Assembly (NCBI GenBank): GCA_052143655.1
Contig: JBKQSL010000476.1
Location: 1 to 9,304, forward strand
DNA: 9,304 nt
Reading direction: 5' to 3'
Origin: CAVSUR01 sp052143655
Lineage (GTDB): Bacteria; Actinomycetota; Actinomycetes; Streptosporangiales; Streptosporangiaceae
The translations under genes and the position numbers were made by a program. The notes beneath the pieces were generated by a model that saw only the letters and a list, made by a program, of their open reading frames with translations, ran no database searches and had not been told where the DNA came from. This document shows positions 1-6,762 of the stretch, in pieces; the stretch's first letter is position 1, and every line of letters begins with the position of its first letter.

Positions 1-3000
1 CCCGCCGACCGGGACCGCGCCGGCCGGGACCGCGCCGGCCGCCGCGGCCCTGGCCCCTGCGGCCGCAGGCGCCGCGGCTCCATATTCGGCAAATTCGACA
101 TAGTCGGCGGCGCGGGCGGCGTCCAGCTGGCCGGCCGCCGGCGCCCCGATCCCGGCCATCTCCCGGTCGCGCTGGCCGGCCCGGTCCCGGTGGCTGGTCC
201 CGTCCCGGCGGCTGGCCCGCCCGCCCGGCCGCCCGCCCGGGACCGCTGCGGCCGCCTGCGCCGGCTGGTCGTTCGCCTCAGTCCTGACGCCGGGCAGGCC
301 GAGTCCGGCCACCACTCCGAACGCCAGTGCGACCAGGGCGATCGTCAGCGTGTGACCCAGCTCGTCCCGGCTGATGACCAGCGTTCCGCCGCCGGACGGC
401 AGCCGGAACGCCTGCGCCCAGCGGCCGGCCGGGGAGGGCACGGGAGTCAGCGGGCGGCCGTTCAGCGTCGCGGTCCAGCCGCCGGCCGGCTCGGCCAGCA
501 TCAGCGTGCCGCCGGCCGAAGGGGCGGCGGCAGCCGGTACCCCGACCGGGCCGGAGCGGATCGTGACCAGCTTGCCGCCGGGCTCGGCCACGGTGACCCG
601 GGCGGCCGGGCTGTCCAGCCGCCACAGCTCGAACGCTGGCGTGGTGCTGACCGGCCGGAGCCCGGCCACGCCCGCCAGCTGCTGGGCGAGCCCGGCGTTC
701 ACCGGCGCCCGCATGAGCACGAAGCCGATGTCCAGCTGGGCCAGCAGCTGGCCCTGGTCGGCCGCGTCCCCGCCGCCGGGTGCCACCAGCGTGGCAACCG
801 CGGTGTTCAGGGCGCGCTGCGCGGCCGGGGACGGCGTCAGGTCCTCATCGCCCAGCGACGGGCTCGGCCCGCGCAGGACGGCGTAGGTGATCCGGCCGCC
901 GACCGAGCGCAGCACCAGCGTCCGCGGCTGCAGGCCCGACCCGGATGACACGGCGACCAGCTCCGGCACGACCTGCCCGGTCACCGGCTTAACCGGGCCG
1001 CTGGCCCCGTTCATCAGCCAGAAAGCGCCCGCCAGCAGTGGTGCCGAGCAGGCGACGAGCGAGGCTGCCAGCACCGCGCCGCTGCCCAGGCCGACCACCC
1101 GGCGCAGGCCGGTACGGCCGGACCGGACCAGGCCCGGCAGCGCGTCAGCGGCCGCGCACCCGGCCAGCAGCAGCCCGAGCGCGGCAACCAGCAGCGGCAC
1201 GCCCGGCCACGAGGTCACGGCGGGACCGCCGCCAGGCGGGCTGACCCGCATCCGGCTGACCGCGATCGCGACGGCGAAGCCGCCGAGCGCCACGGCCCAG
1301 CCGGTCATGATCAGCGCCCGCCGCTGCCGCGCGAACAGCGCGGCGACCGCAACGGCGACGAGCCCGGCGGCGGCCCAGAACGCCGGCCCGCCCGGCCCGC
1401 CCGGGCTCAGCAGCAGCAGCCCCCGGGCAGCCGGCCCGGGCGTGTTGAGCCAGGCCGGATGCAGCCCGGTGCCGAGCAGCAGCGTGCCCGGGCTGGCGGC
1501 AAGCTGCACGGTCCACGGCAGCAGCAGCACCAGCGGCACGACCACCACGATGGCCAGGTTGATCAGCAGCCGTACCCGGCGCAGCGCGACTGCGGCGAGC
1601 ACCGCGCCGAGGACCGCCATCAGCCACAGCAGCGGCACGAACGCCGCGCCGACCGCCAGGACCAGGCCGGACGCCCAGGCGGCCCGCCGGGCCCGCCGCG
1701 GCGGGCCAGTGAAGATGCGCCCGGTCAGCAGGGCGAGGACCGGCAGCAGGATGAACACCGCTGCGGCACCGAGCCGCCCGCCCGCTACCACGCCCATGGC
1801 GATCGGCAGCAGCGCGTAGCTGGCGGCCGCCCAGACCCGGACGGCCGGCAGCCGGGAAACCCGCCGGGCAGCCAGGTAGGCGGTCATCCCGGCCAGCGGC
1901 ACGCAGCCCAGCAGGATCACGTCTACCGCCAGCCACGGCTTGCCGCCGAGCACGGTGGCCAGCACCGCGACCACGGCGATGTAGCCGGGGGCGCTGCTGG
2001 CCGAGCCGACGCCGACCGGGTGGAAGCCCTGCAGGTAGGTGTGCCACAGGTCGCTGGCACCGCCCCAGCTCGGCACCAGCGCGCCGCCGCCGAGCGGGCC
2101 GCCGCCGCCCAGCAGCGACCGCTCGGCCACCAGCGCGACCACCGTCAGCGCCGTGAACAGCAGCACCGCCGGGCTGGTCACGATGCGCTGCGCGAGCCCG
2201 GTGTCGGTGAGCAGGAAGTCGTCGGCGTCCGGGTCGTCGGACGCATGATGCGAGCCGACCGTGTCGGCCTGCGCGGACTGGGACATCGCCACGGCGAGGA
2301 ACTCGAACACCCGGCGGACCGACCGGCCCGGCGGCAGGTCGGCCCGCAGCCGCCCGTAGGCGGCGCGCCGGCCGGGTGCGCGCAGCCTGCGCGCGCGCAT
2401 CAGGCGCAACGGGTGGCCGAGCACCGAGCCGATCGCGGCCGTCTCGTCCAGCGCCGCCGACGGCCGCTTGGCGACCAGGAAGAACAGCGTCCGCAGCGCC
2501 GACACCACGACATTCCCGGTCAGGGCCCGCAGCATGGGCCCCGCGGGCAGGTTGCCCAGCAGGGTGACCAGCGCACTACGCCGTTCGAGCAGCCGGGTGC
2601 GGCGGCCCACCGAGACCGGCCGGCGGCGGCGGACGGCGGCCTGGGCGTGGTACACGACCGCCTCGGTGATCACCCGCACCCGGTAGCCGGATGCGTGCGC
2701 CCGCCAGCAGAAGTCGACATCCTCCATGAACAGCGACATGCCGGGGTCGAAACCGCCGACCGCGTCCCAGGCGTCGCGGCGGACCAGCATCCCGGGGCTG
2801 CCCACAGCCAGCACGTCCCGGTCGCCGTCGTCCTGCCCCTGGTCCACCTCGCGCGGCTCGATGCCGGTGATCCGCCGGCCGACCGTGTCGATGGTCACCC
2901 CGGCCTCGAGGATCACCCCATGATCGGTCCAGTCCCGGATCTTGGGGCCCAGCACGGCCGCCGACGGCGTCTCAGCGGCACCGCGCAGCAGCTGCTCCAG

Positions 3001-3360
3001 GGCATCCGGGGCCGGCTCGCAGTCATCGTGCAGCAGCCAGATCCACTCGGTCCGCGCGCCGGCCGGGCCGCCCGGCGCGCCGGGGACGCTCACGCTGGCT
3101 GCCGGGTGGGCCAGCGCCCGGGTCACGGCAGCGGCGTAGCCGGTGTCGCGGTCCATTCCGAACACCACGCTCGGGCCGAGCTGATCGGCCAGCACCGACC
3201 CGCTGCGGTCCCGGCTGCCGGTGTCCACCGCAACCACACGCTGGACCGGCCGGGACTGGCTCAGCAGCGCTTCGATGACGCGCGGCAGCCAGGTCGTTCC
3301 GTCGTGGGCGACGAGCACTGCGGTCACGACATGCTGCGGATACGAATCGTGTGGCGACAA
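1..3360 (-). CDS. Family 2 glycosyltransferase fused to a polytopic membrane region (C-terminus beyond window)
   Basis: Seen: the minus strand is open in one frame from 3360 to 1, 1120 codons without a stop. Residues about 10-260 form a GT-A (GT2) domain: the strand HVVTAVLVAHDG at the start, the metal/nucleotide-sugar motif LLHDDC (109-114), and the acceptor/catalytic motif FMEDVDFCWR (211-220). A hydrophobic helix lies near 283-297. From about 396 to 780 there are roughly ten membrane segments (for example 396-412, 481-497, 601-616, 661-676, 720-736, 761-780). Residues about 785-1000 look extracytoplasmic, a last helix is at 1004-1021, and the tail is low-complexity Gly/Arg/Ala. Inference: it transfers a sugar from an activated donor at the inner face of the membrane to a cell-envelope acceptor; donor and acceptor cannot be told. 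Start: TTG at 3358-3360 keeps the short lead before HVVTAVLV that I recall in actinobacterial relatives. GTG at 3325-3327 is the alternative. Neither has a good Shine-Dalgarno. The gene lies 122 bp downstream of whiB on the same strand. Confidence 0.9.
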   Translation of the reverse strand, partial: MSPHDSYPQHVVTAVLVAHDGTTWLPRVIEALLSQSRPVQRVVAVDTGSRDRSGSVLADQLGPSVVFGMDRDTGYAAAVTRALAHPAASVSVPGAPGGPAGARTEWIWLLHDDCEPAPDALEQLLRGAAETPSAAVLGPKIRDWTDHGVILEAGVTIDTVGRRITGIEPREVDQGQDDGDRDVLAVGSPGMLVRRDAWDAVGGFDPGMSLFMEDVDFCWRAHASGYRVRVITEAVVYHAQAAVRRRRPVSVGRRTRLLERRSALVTLLGNLPAGPMLRALTGNVVVSALRTLFFLVAKRPSAALDETAAIGSVLGHPLRLMRARRLRAPGRRAAYGRLRADLPPGRSVRRVFEFLAVAMSQSAQADTVGSHHASDDPDADDFLLTDTGLAQRIVTSPAVLLFTALTVVALVAERSLLGGGGPLGGGALVPSWGGASDLWHTYLQGFHPVGVGSASSAPGYIAVVAVLATVLGGKPWLAVDVILLGCVPLAGMTAYLAARRVSRLPAVRVWAAASYALLPIAMGVVAGGRLGAAAVFILLPVLALLTGRIFTGPPRRARRAAWASGLVLAVGAAFVPLLWLMAVLGAVLAAVALRRVRLLINLAIVVVVPLVLLLPWTVQLAASPGTLLLGTGLHPAWLNTPGPAARGLLLLSPGGPGGPAFWAAAGLVAVAVAALFARQRRALIMTGWAVALGGFAVAIAVSRMRVSPPGGGPAVTSWPGVPLLVAALGLLLAGCAAADALPGLVRSGRTGLRRVVGLGSGAVLAASLVACSAPLLAGAFWLMNGASGPVKPVTGQVVPELVAVSSGSGLQPRTLVLRSVGGRITYAVLRGPSPSLGDEDLTPSPAAQRALNTAVATLVAPGGGDAADQGQLLAQLDIGFVLMRAPVNAGLAQQLAGVAGLRPVSTTPAFELWRLDSPAARVTVAEPGGKLVTIRSGPVGVPAAAAPSAGGTLMLAEPAGGWTATLNGRPLTPVPSPAGRWAQAFRLPSGGGTLVISRDELGHTLTIALVALAFGVVAGLGLPGVRTEANDQPAQAAAAVPGGRPGGRASRRDGTSHRDRAGQRDREMAGIGAPAAGQLDAARAADYVEFAEYGAAAPAAAGARAAAAGAVPAGAVPVGG
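11..40. repeat. Two tandem 15-bp copies inside the glycosyltransferase tail
   Basis: GGGACCGCGCCGGCC occurs exactly at 11-25 and 26-40, and positions 1-10 look like the end of a third, diverged copy. Fifteen bases keep frame, so on the minus strand they encode the pentapeptide AGAVP in tandem. The array may extend beyond the left edge. This is a likely site of in-frame copy-number change in a disordered tail. Confidence 0.75.
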
Positions 3361-3393
3361 GTATGGTCCGCTTGCTCGGAGGGTTCCCGGGCA

Positions 3394-3416
3394 GGCCTGC
3401 GCGGCGGCGCAAGGCC
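3394..3416 (-). terminator. GC-rich stem-loop between whiB and the glycosyltransferase gene
   Basis: On the minus strand, arm GGCCTTGCGC (3416-3407) pairs with GCGCAGGCC (3402-3394) around a four-base loop, giving nine pairs with one bulged T. It lies 67 bases past the whiB stop and 34 bases before the proposed TTG start. No T-tract follows. It could be a partial terminator or an RNA processing/stability hairpin that lowers downstream expression relative to whiB. In GC-rich DNA such hairpins also arise by chance. Confidence 0.35.
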
Positions 3417-3482
3417 CGCGGCGGCGGGCTGGGTACCTCGTGAACGATACGCGAACCGACCTGGCCAGGACGGCGAGATGAG

Positions 3483-3767
3483 CTAGACCGCCTCGCGCTT
3501 CAGGCGGCGGCGCTCCCGCTCGGACAGGCCGCCCCAGATCCCGAACCGCTCGTCGTGCTCCAGGGCGTACTCAAGGCACTCGGTGCGCACCTCGCAGGAC
3601 CGGCAGACCCGCTTGGCCTCCCTGGTGGAGCCGCCCTTCTCCGGGAAGAACGCCTCCGGGTCGGTCTGCGCGCACAGCGCGCGATCCTGCCAGCCCTGTT
3701 CCTCAGCATCGTCCGCGCCGATGCCCAGCGTGCTGTCGTGCACCAGCGTGACGATGACGTCTGCCAC
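3483..3767 (-). CDS. whiB: WhiB-type iron-sulfur transcriptional regulator (WhiB/WhiB2)
   Basis: A 94-residue Wbl protein. Seen: four cysteines at 32, 55, 58 and 64 (C-X22-C-X2-C-X5-C) that ligate a [4Fe-4S] cluster, the GIWGG turn at 76-80, and a basic end (ERERRRLKRE) that contacts DNA. The run ALCAQTDPEAFFPEKGGS (30-47) is characteristic of the WhiB/WhiB2 subgroup rather than WhiB1, WhiB3 or WhiD. Known for the family: Streptomyces WhiB acts with WhiA to start sporulation septation, and mycobacterial WhiB2 is needed for cell division. Start: a longer frame stays open upstream to 4304, but GTG at 3767-3765 is preceded by AGGAGGTG at ideal distance and gives the usual family length. It is divergent from fbiA, the same arrangement as mycobacterial whiB2-fbiA. 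The envelope glycosyltransferase downstream may be co-expressed. Confidence 0.96.
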   Translation of the reverse strand: MADVIVTLVHDSTLGIGADDAEEQGWQDRALCAQTDPEAFFPEKGGSTREAKRVCRSCEVRTECLEYALEHDERFGIWGGLSERERRRLKREAV

Positions 3768-3773
3768 AGCGCA

Positions 3774-3779
3774 CCTCCT
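3774..3779 (-). promoter_or_regulatory. Ribosome binding site fixing the whiB start
   Basis: AGGAGG on the minus strand, six bases before the GTG at 3767-3765. It is the strongest Shine-Dalgarno in the window. It decides the start against the much longer open frame that reaches to 4304. Confidence 0.9.
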
Positions 3780-3826
3780 GCCCGTCCTGAAACCCCGTCG
3801 TCTTGCGTCTGCTCCCCGGCGCGCAA

Positions 3827-3849
3827 GAATTACACATGTGGAATTACAC
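3827..3849. repeat. Direct repeat GAATTACAC x2 over the whiB -10 and start region
   Basis: GAATTACAC occurs at 3827-3835 and 3841-3849 (14-bp period). An 8-bp palindrome CACATGTG (3833-3840) lies between and partly inside them. One copy covers the -10 box and the other the predicted transcription start. AT-containing repeats stand out in this GC-rich background and look like a regulator-binding array. Confidence 0.6.
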
Positions 3850-3872
3850 CCGCGTGTCTTGCTGTAAGTCAA
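3843..3872 (-). promoter_or_regulatory. whiB promoter, housekeeping-sigma type
   Basis: Minus strand: -35 TTGACT (3872-3867, five of six to TTGACA), 18-bp spacer, -10 TGTAAT (3848-3843, five of six to TATAAT). Expected transcription start is near 3836, giving a leader of about 70 bases before the GTG. The spacer contains GACAC (3858-3854), the pentamer known as the core WhiA recognition motif in Streptomyces. ACAC and GTGT half-sites flank four bases at the upstream edge of the -10. Control by sporulation regulators is therefore plausible but inferred. Confidence 0.75.
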
Positions 3873-4083
3873 GAGCGAAAGGTGGTAGTGGCCGCCTGGT
3901 TGCCCCGGATGACGGGAAAATCCCGGTGCCGGATTCTGGCCGCGGGCAGGCTTCATAGCAGGCAAAACAGGGACCCCGCGGGCATTGCGCCGGTACCGCC
4001 GGGCGCCGCCGGCGGCCCTGCAAGAAGCCTGCGGAAACTCCCCCGGGCGCAGCGCGGGAGCAGCCGCCTGCCAGACTGCCAGC

Positions 4084-5034
4084 ATGCGCATCACCGTGCT
4101 CGCTGGCGGCGTCGGCGGCGCGCGCTTCGTGCGCGGCCTGCAGGCGGCGGCCCCGGACGCCGAGATCACCGTCATCGGGAACACCGGGGACGACATCGAG
4201 CTGTTCGGCCTGCATGTCAGCCCCGACCTGGACACGATCATGTACACGCTGGGCGGCGGCATCAGCGAGGAGCGCGGCTGGGGCCGGGACGGCGAGACGT
4301 TCACCGTGCTGCCCGAGCTGACCGCCTACGGGCTGGCGCCGGACTGGTTCGGCCTCGGCGACCGGGACTTCGCGACGCACATTGCCAGGACCGCGCTGCT
4401 GGCCGGCGGCCAGCCGCTGTCGGCCGTCACCGCCCGGCTGTGCCAGCGCTGGCAGCCGGGTGTCACGCTGCTCCCGATGTCCGACGACCCGGTGCGGACG
4501 CACGTGGTGATCGAGCGGGACGGCCAGCAGCAGACCATTCACTTCCAGGAATGGTGGGTCCGGCTGCACGCCGCCGTGCCCGCCCGGCAGATCATCGGTG
4601 TCGGCGCGGACCAGGCCCGGCCGGCCCCGGGCGTGCTGGCGGCCATCGAGACCGCTGACGTCGTCCTGCTGCCGCCGTCCAACCCGGTGGTGAGCATCGG
4701 CGTGATCCTTTCGGTGCCGCAGATCGCTGCGGCGGTGGCGGACCAGACTGTGGTCGGGGTCTCCCCCATCATCGGCGGCGCCCCGGTCCGCGGCATGGCC
4801 GACGCGTGCCTGACCGCCATCGGCGTCCCCACCACCGCTGCGGCGGTGGCGGCGCACTACGGGCCGGGACTGCTGGACGGCTGGCTGGTCGACAACCAGG
4901 ACAAGGACGCCGCCGACGCGCCGGAACTTGCGGAGATCGCGGTGCGCGCGCGACCGCTGTTCATGACCAATGTGGCGGCCACCGCGGAAATCGCCCGCGC
5001 CGCCCTGGACCTGGCGGCGGAGCTGAGCCGGTGA
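4084..5034 (+). CDS. fbiA: 2-phospho-L-lactate transferase family enzyme of coenzyme F420 synthesis (FbiA/CofD)
   Basis: A 316-residue protein, close to the family's usual length. Known role: transfers the phospho-lactyl or phosphoenolpyruvyl group from its guanosine-activated form to Fo; in mycobacteria the product is dehydro-F420-0. Seen: N-terminal nucleotide-binding loop LAGGVGGARF (6-15), NTGDD (33-37), the PDLDT motif (47-51) with the metal-binding aspartate at 50, LPPSNPVVSIG (196-206) and SPIIGGAPVRGMAD (227-240), all CofD/FbiA hallmarks. Start: ATG at 4084 gives the canonical MRITVLAGGVGG N-terminus; an upstream in-frame ATG at 3985 would add 33 unlikely residues. There is no good Shine-Dalgarno; GGGAG at 4056-4060 is too far away, so a leaderless or weakly initiated message is possible. 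The gene overlaps fbiB by GTGA, so the two are translationally coupled. Confidence 0.96.
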   Translation: MRITVLAGGVGGARFVRGLQAAAPDAEITVIGNTGDDIELFGLHVSPDLDTIMYTLGGGISEERGWGRDGETFTVLPELTAYGLAPDWFGLGDRDFATHIARTALLAGGQPLSAVTARLCQRWQPGVTLLPMSDDPVRTHVVIERDGQQQTIHFQEWWVRLHAAVPARQIIGVGADQARPAPGVLAAIETADVVLLPPSNPVVSIGVILSVPQIAAAVADQTVVGVSPIIGGAPVRGMADACLTAIGVPTTAAAVAAHYGPGLLDGWLVDNQDKDAADAPELAEIAVRARPLFMTNVAATAEIARAALDLAAELSR

Positions 5035-6368
5035 CCGCGGCCGGCCAGGCGACCGCCGGGGAACCGCAGATCGCGGAGCAAGGGCCGGTGCCGCCGGTGA
5101 TGGTGCTGCCGGTGACCGGGCTGCCCGAGGTCACCGCCGGAGCCGACCTGGCCGGGCTGATCGCGGCCGCCGCGCCGGACCTGGCCGACGGCGACATCGT
5201 CGCCGTCACCTCGAAGATCGTCAGCAAGGCCGAGGGCCAGGTCGTCGCCATGGACCGGGAGGCGGCGATTGACGCCGAGACCGTCCGGGTGGTGGCTCGG
5301 CGCGGGCAGACCAGGATCGTGCAGACCCGGCACGGGCTGGTGCTGGCCGCGGCCGGGGTCGACGCGTCCAACACCACGCCGGGCACGGTCGTGCTGCTGC
5401 CCCGGAATCCGGACGCCTCGGCCCGGCAGCTGCGCAGGTCACTGCGGGAACGGTGCGGCGCGCGCGTCGCAGTGGTGATCACTGACACGATGGGCCGGCC
5501 GTGGCGGACTGGCCAGACCGACACCGCGATCGGCGTGGCCGGCCTGGCGCCGCTGCGTGACCACCGGGGTCAGGCCGACACGTTCGGCCAGCCGCTGGAG
5601 GTCACCGTGGCCGCCGTGGCCGACGAGATCGCCGCGGCGGCCGACCTGGTCAAGGCCAAGACCCGGCAGCTGCCGGTGGCGCTGGTGCGCGGCCTGGCCG
5701 CGCTGGTCACCGAGGAGGACGGCCCGGGTGCGGCGGCGCTGATCCGGCCCGCCGCCGAGGACATGTTCCGGCTCGGGGCCGCCGACGTGCTCGCCGGGCG
5801 CCGCACCGTGCGCGAGTTCAGCACCGAGCCGGTCGATCCGGCCGCGGTGCGCCGGGCCGTCGCCGCCGCCGTGACGGCGCCCGCCCCGCACCACAGCCAG
5901 CCGTGGCGGTTCGCGATCGTCGAGTCGGCGGCGGCGCGCACCGCGCTGCTGGACGACATGCTCGCCGCCTGGCAGGCTGACCTGCGCGGCGACGGGTTCA
6001 CGGCGGAGCAGATCGCCCGCCGGGTGCGCCGCGGCGAGCCGCTGCGCCGGGCCCCGCTGATCATCGTCCCGTGCCTGGCCCCGGACGCCGCGCACGCTTA
6101 CCCGGACGAGCGCAGGAACGCCGCCGAGCACACGATGTTCGTGGTCGCGATGGGCGCCGCCGTGCAGAACCTGCTGGTGGCGCTGGCGGTCGAGGGACTG
6201 GGCTCGTGCTGGGTGTCCAGCACGCTGTTCTGCCAGCCGGTCGCGGCCGCCGCGCTGGGCCTGCCGGACGGCTGGGAGCCGATGGGCGCCATCGGCGTCG
6301 GGCACCCGGCCGCTCCCCCGCCGCCGCGCCCCGACCGCGACCCGGCCGCGTTCATGACCTTCCGCTGA
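5031..6368 (+). CDS. fbiB: Bifunctional F420:gamma-glutamyl ligase / FMN-dependent dehydro-F420-0 reductase
   Basis: A 445-residue fused protein, close to mycobacterial FbiB (448). Residues about 25-250 are the CofE-type ligase: TSKIVSKAEG (60-69), AAGVDASNT (107-115), TDTMGRPWRTGQTD (151-164) and ADEIAAAADLVKAK (197-210), which bind GTP, metal and F420. Residues about 255-445 are a nitroreductase-fold FMN domain: RRTVREFSTEPV (257-268), TAPAPHHSQPWRF (282-294), GLGSCWVSS (389-397) and GWEPMGAIGVG (414-424). Known: the C-terminal domain reduces dehydro-F420-0 and the N-terminal domain adds the gamma-linked glutamate tail. Start: GTG at 5031 overlaps the fbiA stop (GTGA). ATG at 5100 is an alternative that would trim 23 poorly conserved residues. 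fbiC and fbiD are not in the window. Confidence 0.96.
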   Translation: MTAAGQATAGEPQIAEQGPVPPVMVLPVTGLPEVTAGADLAGLIAAAAPDLADGDIVAVTSKIVSKAEGQVVAMDREAAIDAETVRVVARRGQTRIVQTRHGLVLAAAGVDASNTTPGTVVLLPRNPDASARQLRRSLRERCGARVAVVITDTMGRPWRTGQTDTAIGVAGLAPLRDHRGQADTFGQPLEVTVAAVADEIAAAADLVKAKTRQLPVALVRGLAALVTEEDGPGAAALIRPAAEDMFRLGAADVLAGRRTVREFSTEPVDPAAVRRAVAAAVTAPAPHHSQPWRFAIVESAAARTALLDDMLAAWQADLRGDGFTAEQIARRVRRGEPLRRAPLIIVPCLAPDAAHAYPDERRNAAEHTMFVVAMGAAVQNLLVALAVEGLGSCWVSSTLFCQPVAAAALGLPDGWEPMGAIGVGHPAAPPPPRPDRDPAAFMTFR

Positions 6369-6387
6369 CCCCCGCGCCGGCCGGCTC

Positions 6388-6440
6388 CATGATCGTGGTA
6401 AGTCGTCAGTTCCATCTGCGGACGGATTACCGCGATCATG
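6388..6440. repeat. Long imperfect inverted repeat after fbiB, possible REP/MITE-like element
   Basis: Arms CATGATCGTGGTAA (6388-6401) and TTACCGCGATCATG (6427-6440) pair over 14 positions with a single T/G wobble. Inside, GTCGTCAG (6402-6409) and CTGCGGAC (6416-6423) pair at six of eight positions around the apical loop TTCCAT. It lies 20 bases past the fbiB stop and could serve as its 3' hairpin, though no T-tract follows. The two-tier structure and lower GC resemble dispersed bacterial palindromic elements. No second copy is in this window, so dispersal is inference. Both strands happen to be open across it (for instance an 18-codon frame from the ATG at 6389), which I take to be chance. 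Confidence 0.7.
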
Positions 6441-6491
6441 AATGACTGGGCGTTGGCTTCCGCGCAGCCAGGGCTCTTGGCCTGCACCGTT

Positions 6492-6518
6492 GTGATACCA
6501 TAACAGTATGGCTATGAC
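6492..6518 (+). promoter_or_regulatory. Promoter/operator of the toxin-antitoxin pair, leaderless start
   Basis: CCATA-ACAG-TATGG (6498-6511) is a perfect inverted repeat covering the ATG at 6508. Counting a one-base offset it extends to GTGATACCATA (6492-6502) and TATGGCTATGAC (6507-6518), with one mismatch. TACCAT (6496-6501) fits a TANNNT -10 box and would start transcription at about the ATG itself, so the message is probably leaderless. An operator on the -10 and start codon fits autorepression by a ribbon-helix-helix antitoxin, as known for RelB-type systems. The -35 is unclear. Confidence 0.65.
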
Positions 6519-6762
6519 GCTCCGCTTGTCGGCTGAACTCGAAGCTCAGCTCAAGCAGGTCGCCGAGGCTGAACGCCGCAGCGTGCAGCAGACTGTCCTG
6601 GTCGCGATCGAGGAGTACCTGTCGGCGCGGGAGACCGCGGAGATCCTCGCCGATCCGGCGGCGCTGCGAGGCCTGGCCGAAGCCAGGGAATCTGAGCAGG
6701 CCGGCGACGTGGTCTACGGTGCCGGGGCGGCGCGCGCTCTGCTGGCTGAGCGCAGGCGGTGA
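6508..6762 (+). CDS. Ribbon-helix-helix antitoxin (CopG/RelB-like)
   Basis: An 84-residue protein. Seen: short strand MTLRLS (3-8) followed by two helices (9-21 and about 25-39, SVQQTVLVAIEEYLS), the ribbon-helix-helix DNA-binding fold. The acidic-to-basic C-terminal half (about 42-84) is the likely toxin-wrapping segment. Expected role: dimeric operator binding and neutralisation of the toxin encoded next. Start: ATG at 6508 lies in the inverted-repeat operator; ATG at 6514 would remove only two residues. The stop overlaps the toxin's GTG (GTGA), ensuring coupled translation. Type II pairing is clear from the neighbour; exact subfamily naming is uncertain. Confidence 0.88.
   Translation: MAMTLRLSAELEAQLKQVAEAERRSVQQTVLVAIEEYLSARETAEILADPAALRGLAEARESEQAGDVVYGAGAARALLAERRR

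Larger units (their letters stand above)
3768..4083. other. Divergent intergenic region whiB-fbiA (316 bp)
   Basis: The left part holds the whiB leader, ribosome site and promoter. The rest, towards fbiA, includes a small hairpin CGGGA-AAA-TCCCG (3913-3925), the palindrome CGGTACCG (3991-3998) and GCCGCCGGCGGC (4005-4016). I find no convincing -35/-10 pair for fbiA; TTGCTG near 3859-3864 with a weak -10 is only a poor candidate. The fbiA frame is open upstream to an ATG at 3985, but those 33 codons do not look coding. Confidence 0.7.

Noticed and set aside
1145..2047. A 300-codon minus-strand frame in another phase
   Set aside because: Same strand as the glycosyltransferase but shifted; Arg/Gly/Ala-rich with no domain, while the true frame encodes membrane helices here.
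1459..3486. A 675-codon plus-strand open frame, very rich in Gln, Arg, His, Ala and Gly
   Set aside because: It is antisense to the glycosyltransferase, whose frame shows HDD and EDxDFCW motifs and membrane helices. The plus-strand composition is the usual shadow of a GC-rich gene.
3985..4020. Clustered GC palindromes (CGGTACCG, GCCGCCGGCGGC) upstream of fbiA as a riboswitch or operator
   Set aside because: Such palindromes are expected by chance at this GC content, and no riboswitch core motif is visible.
3985..4083. N-terminal extension of FbiA from an ATG at 3985
   Set aside because: The family begins at the MRITVLAGG strand, and the 33 extra codons lack coding bias and a ribosome site.
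3768..4304. Long N-terminal extension of WhiB up to 4304
   Set aside because: It would overlap fbiA and the whiB promoter; the GTG at 3767 has an ideal ribosome site and gives the family's length.
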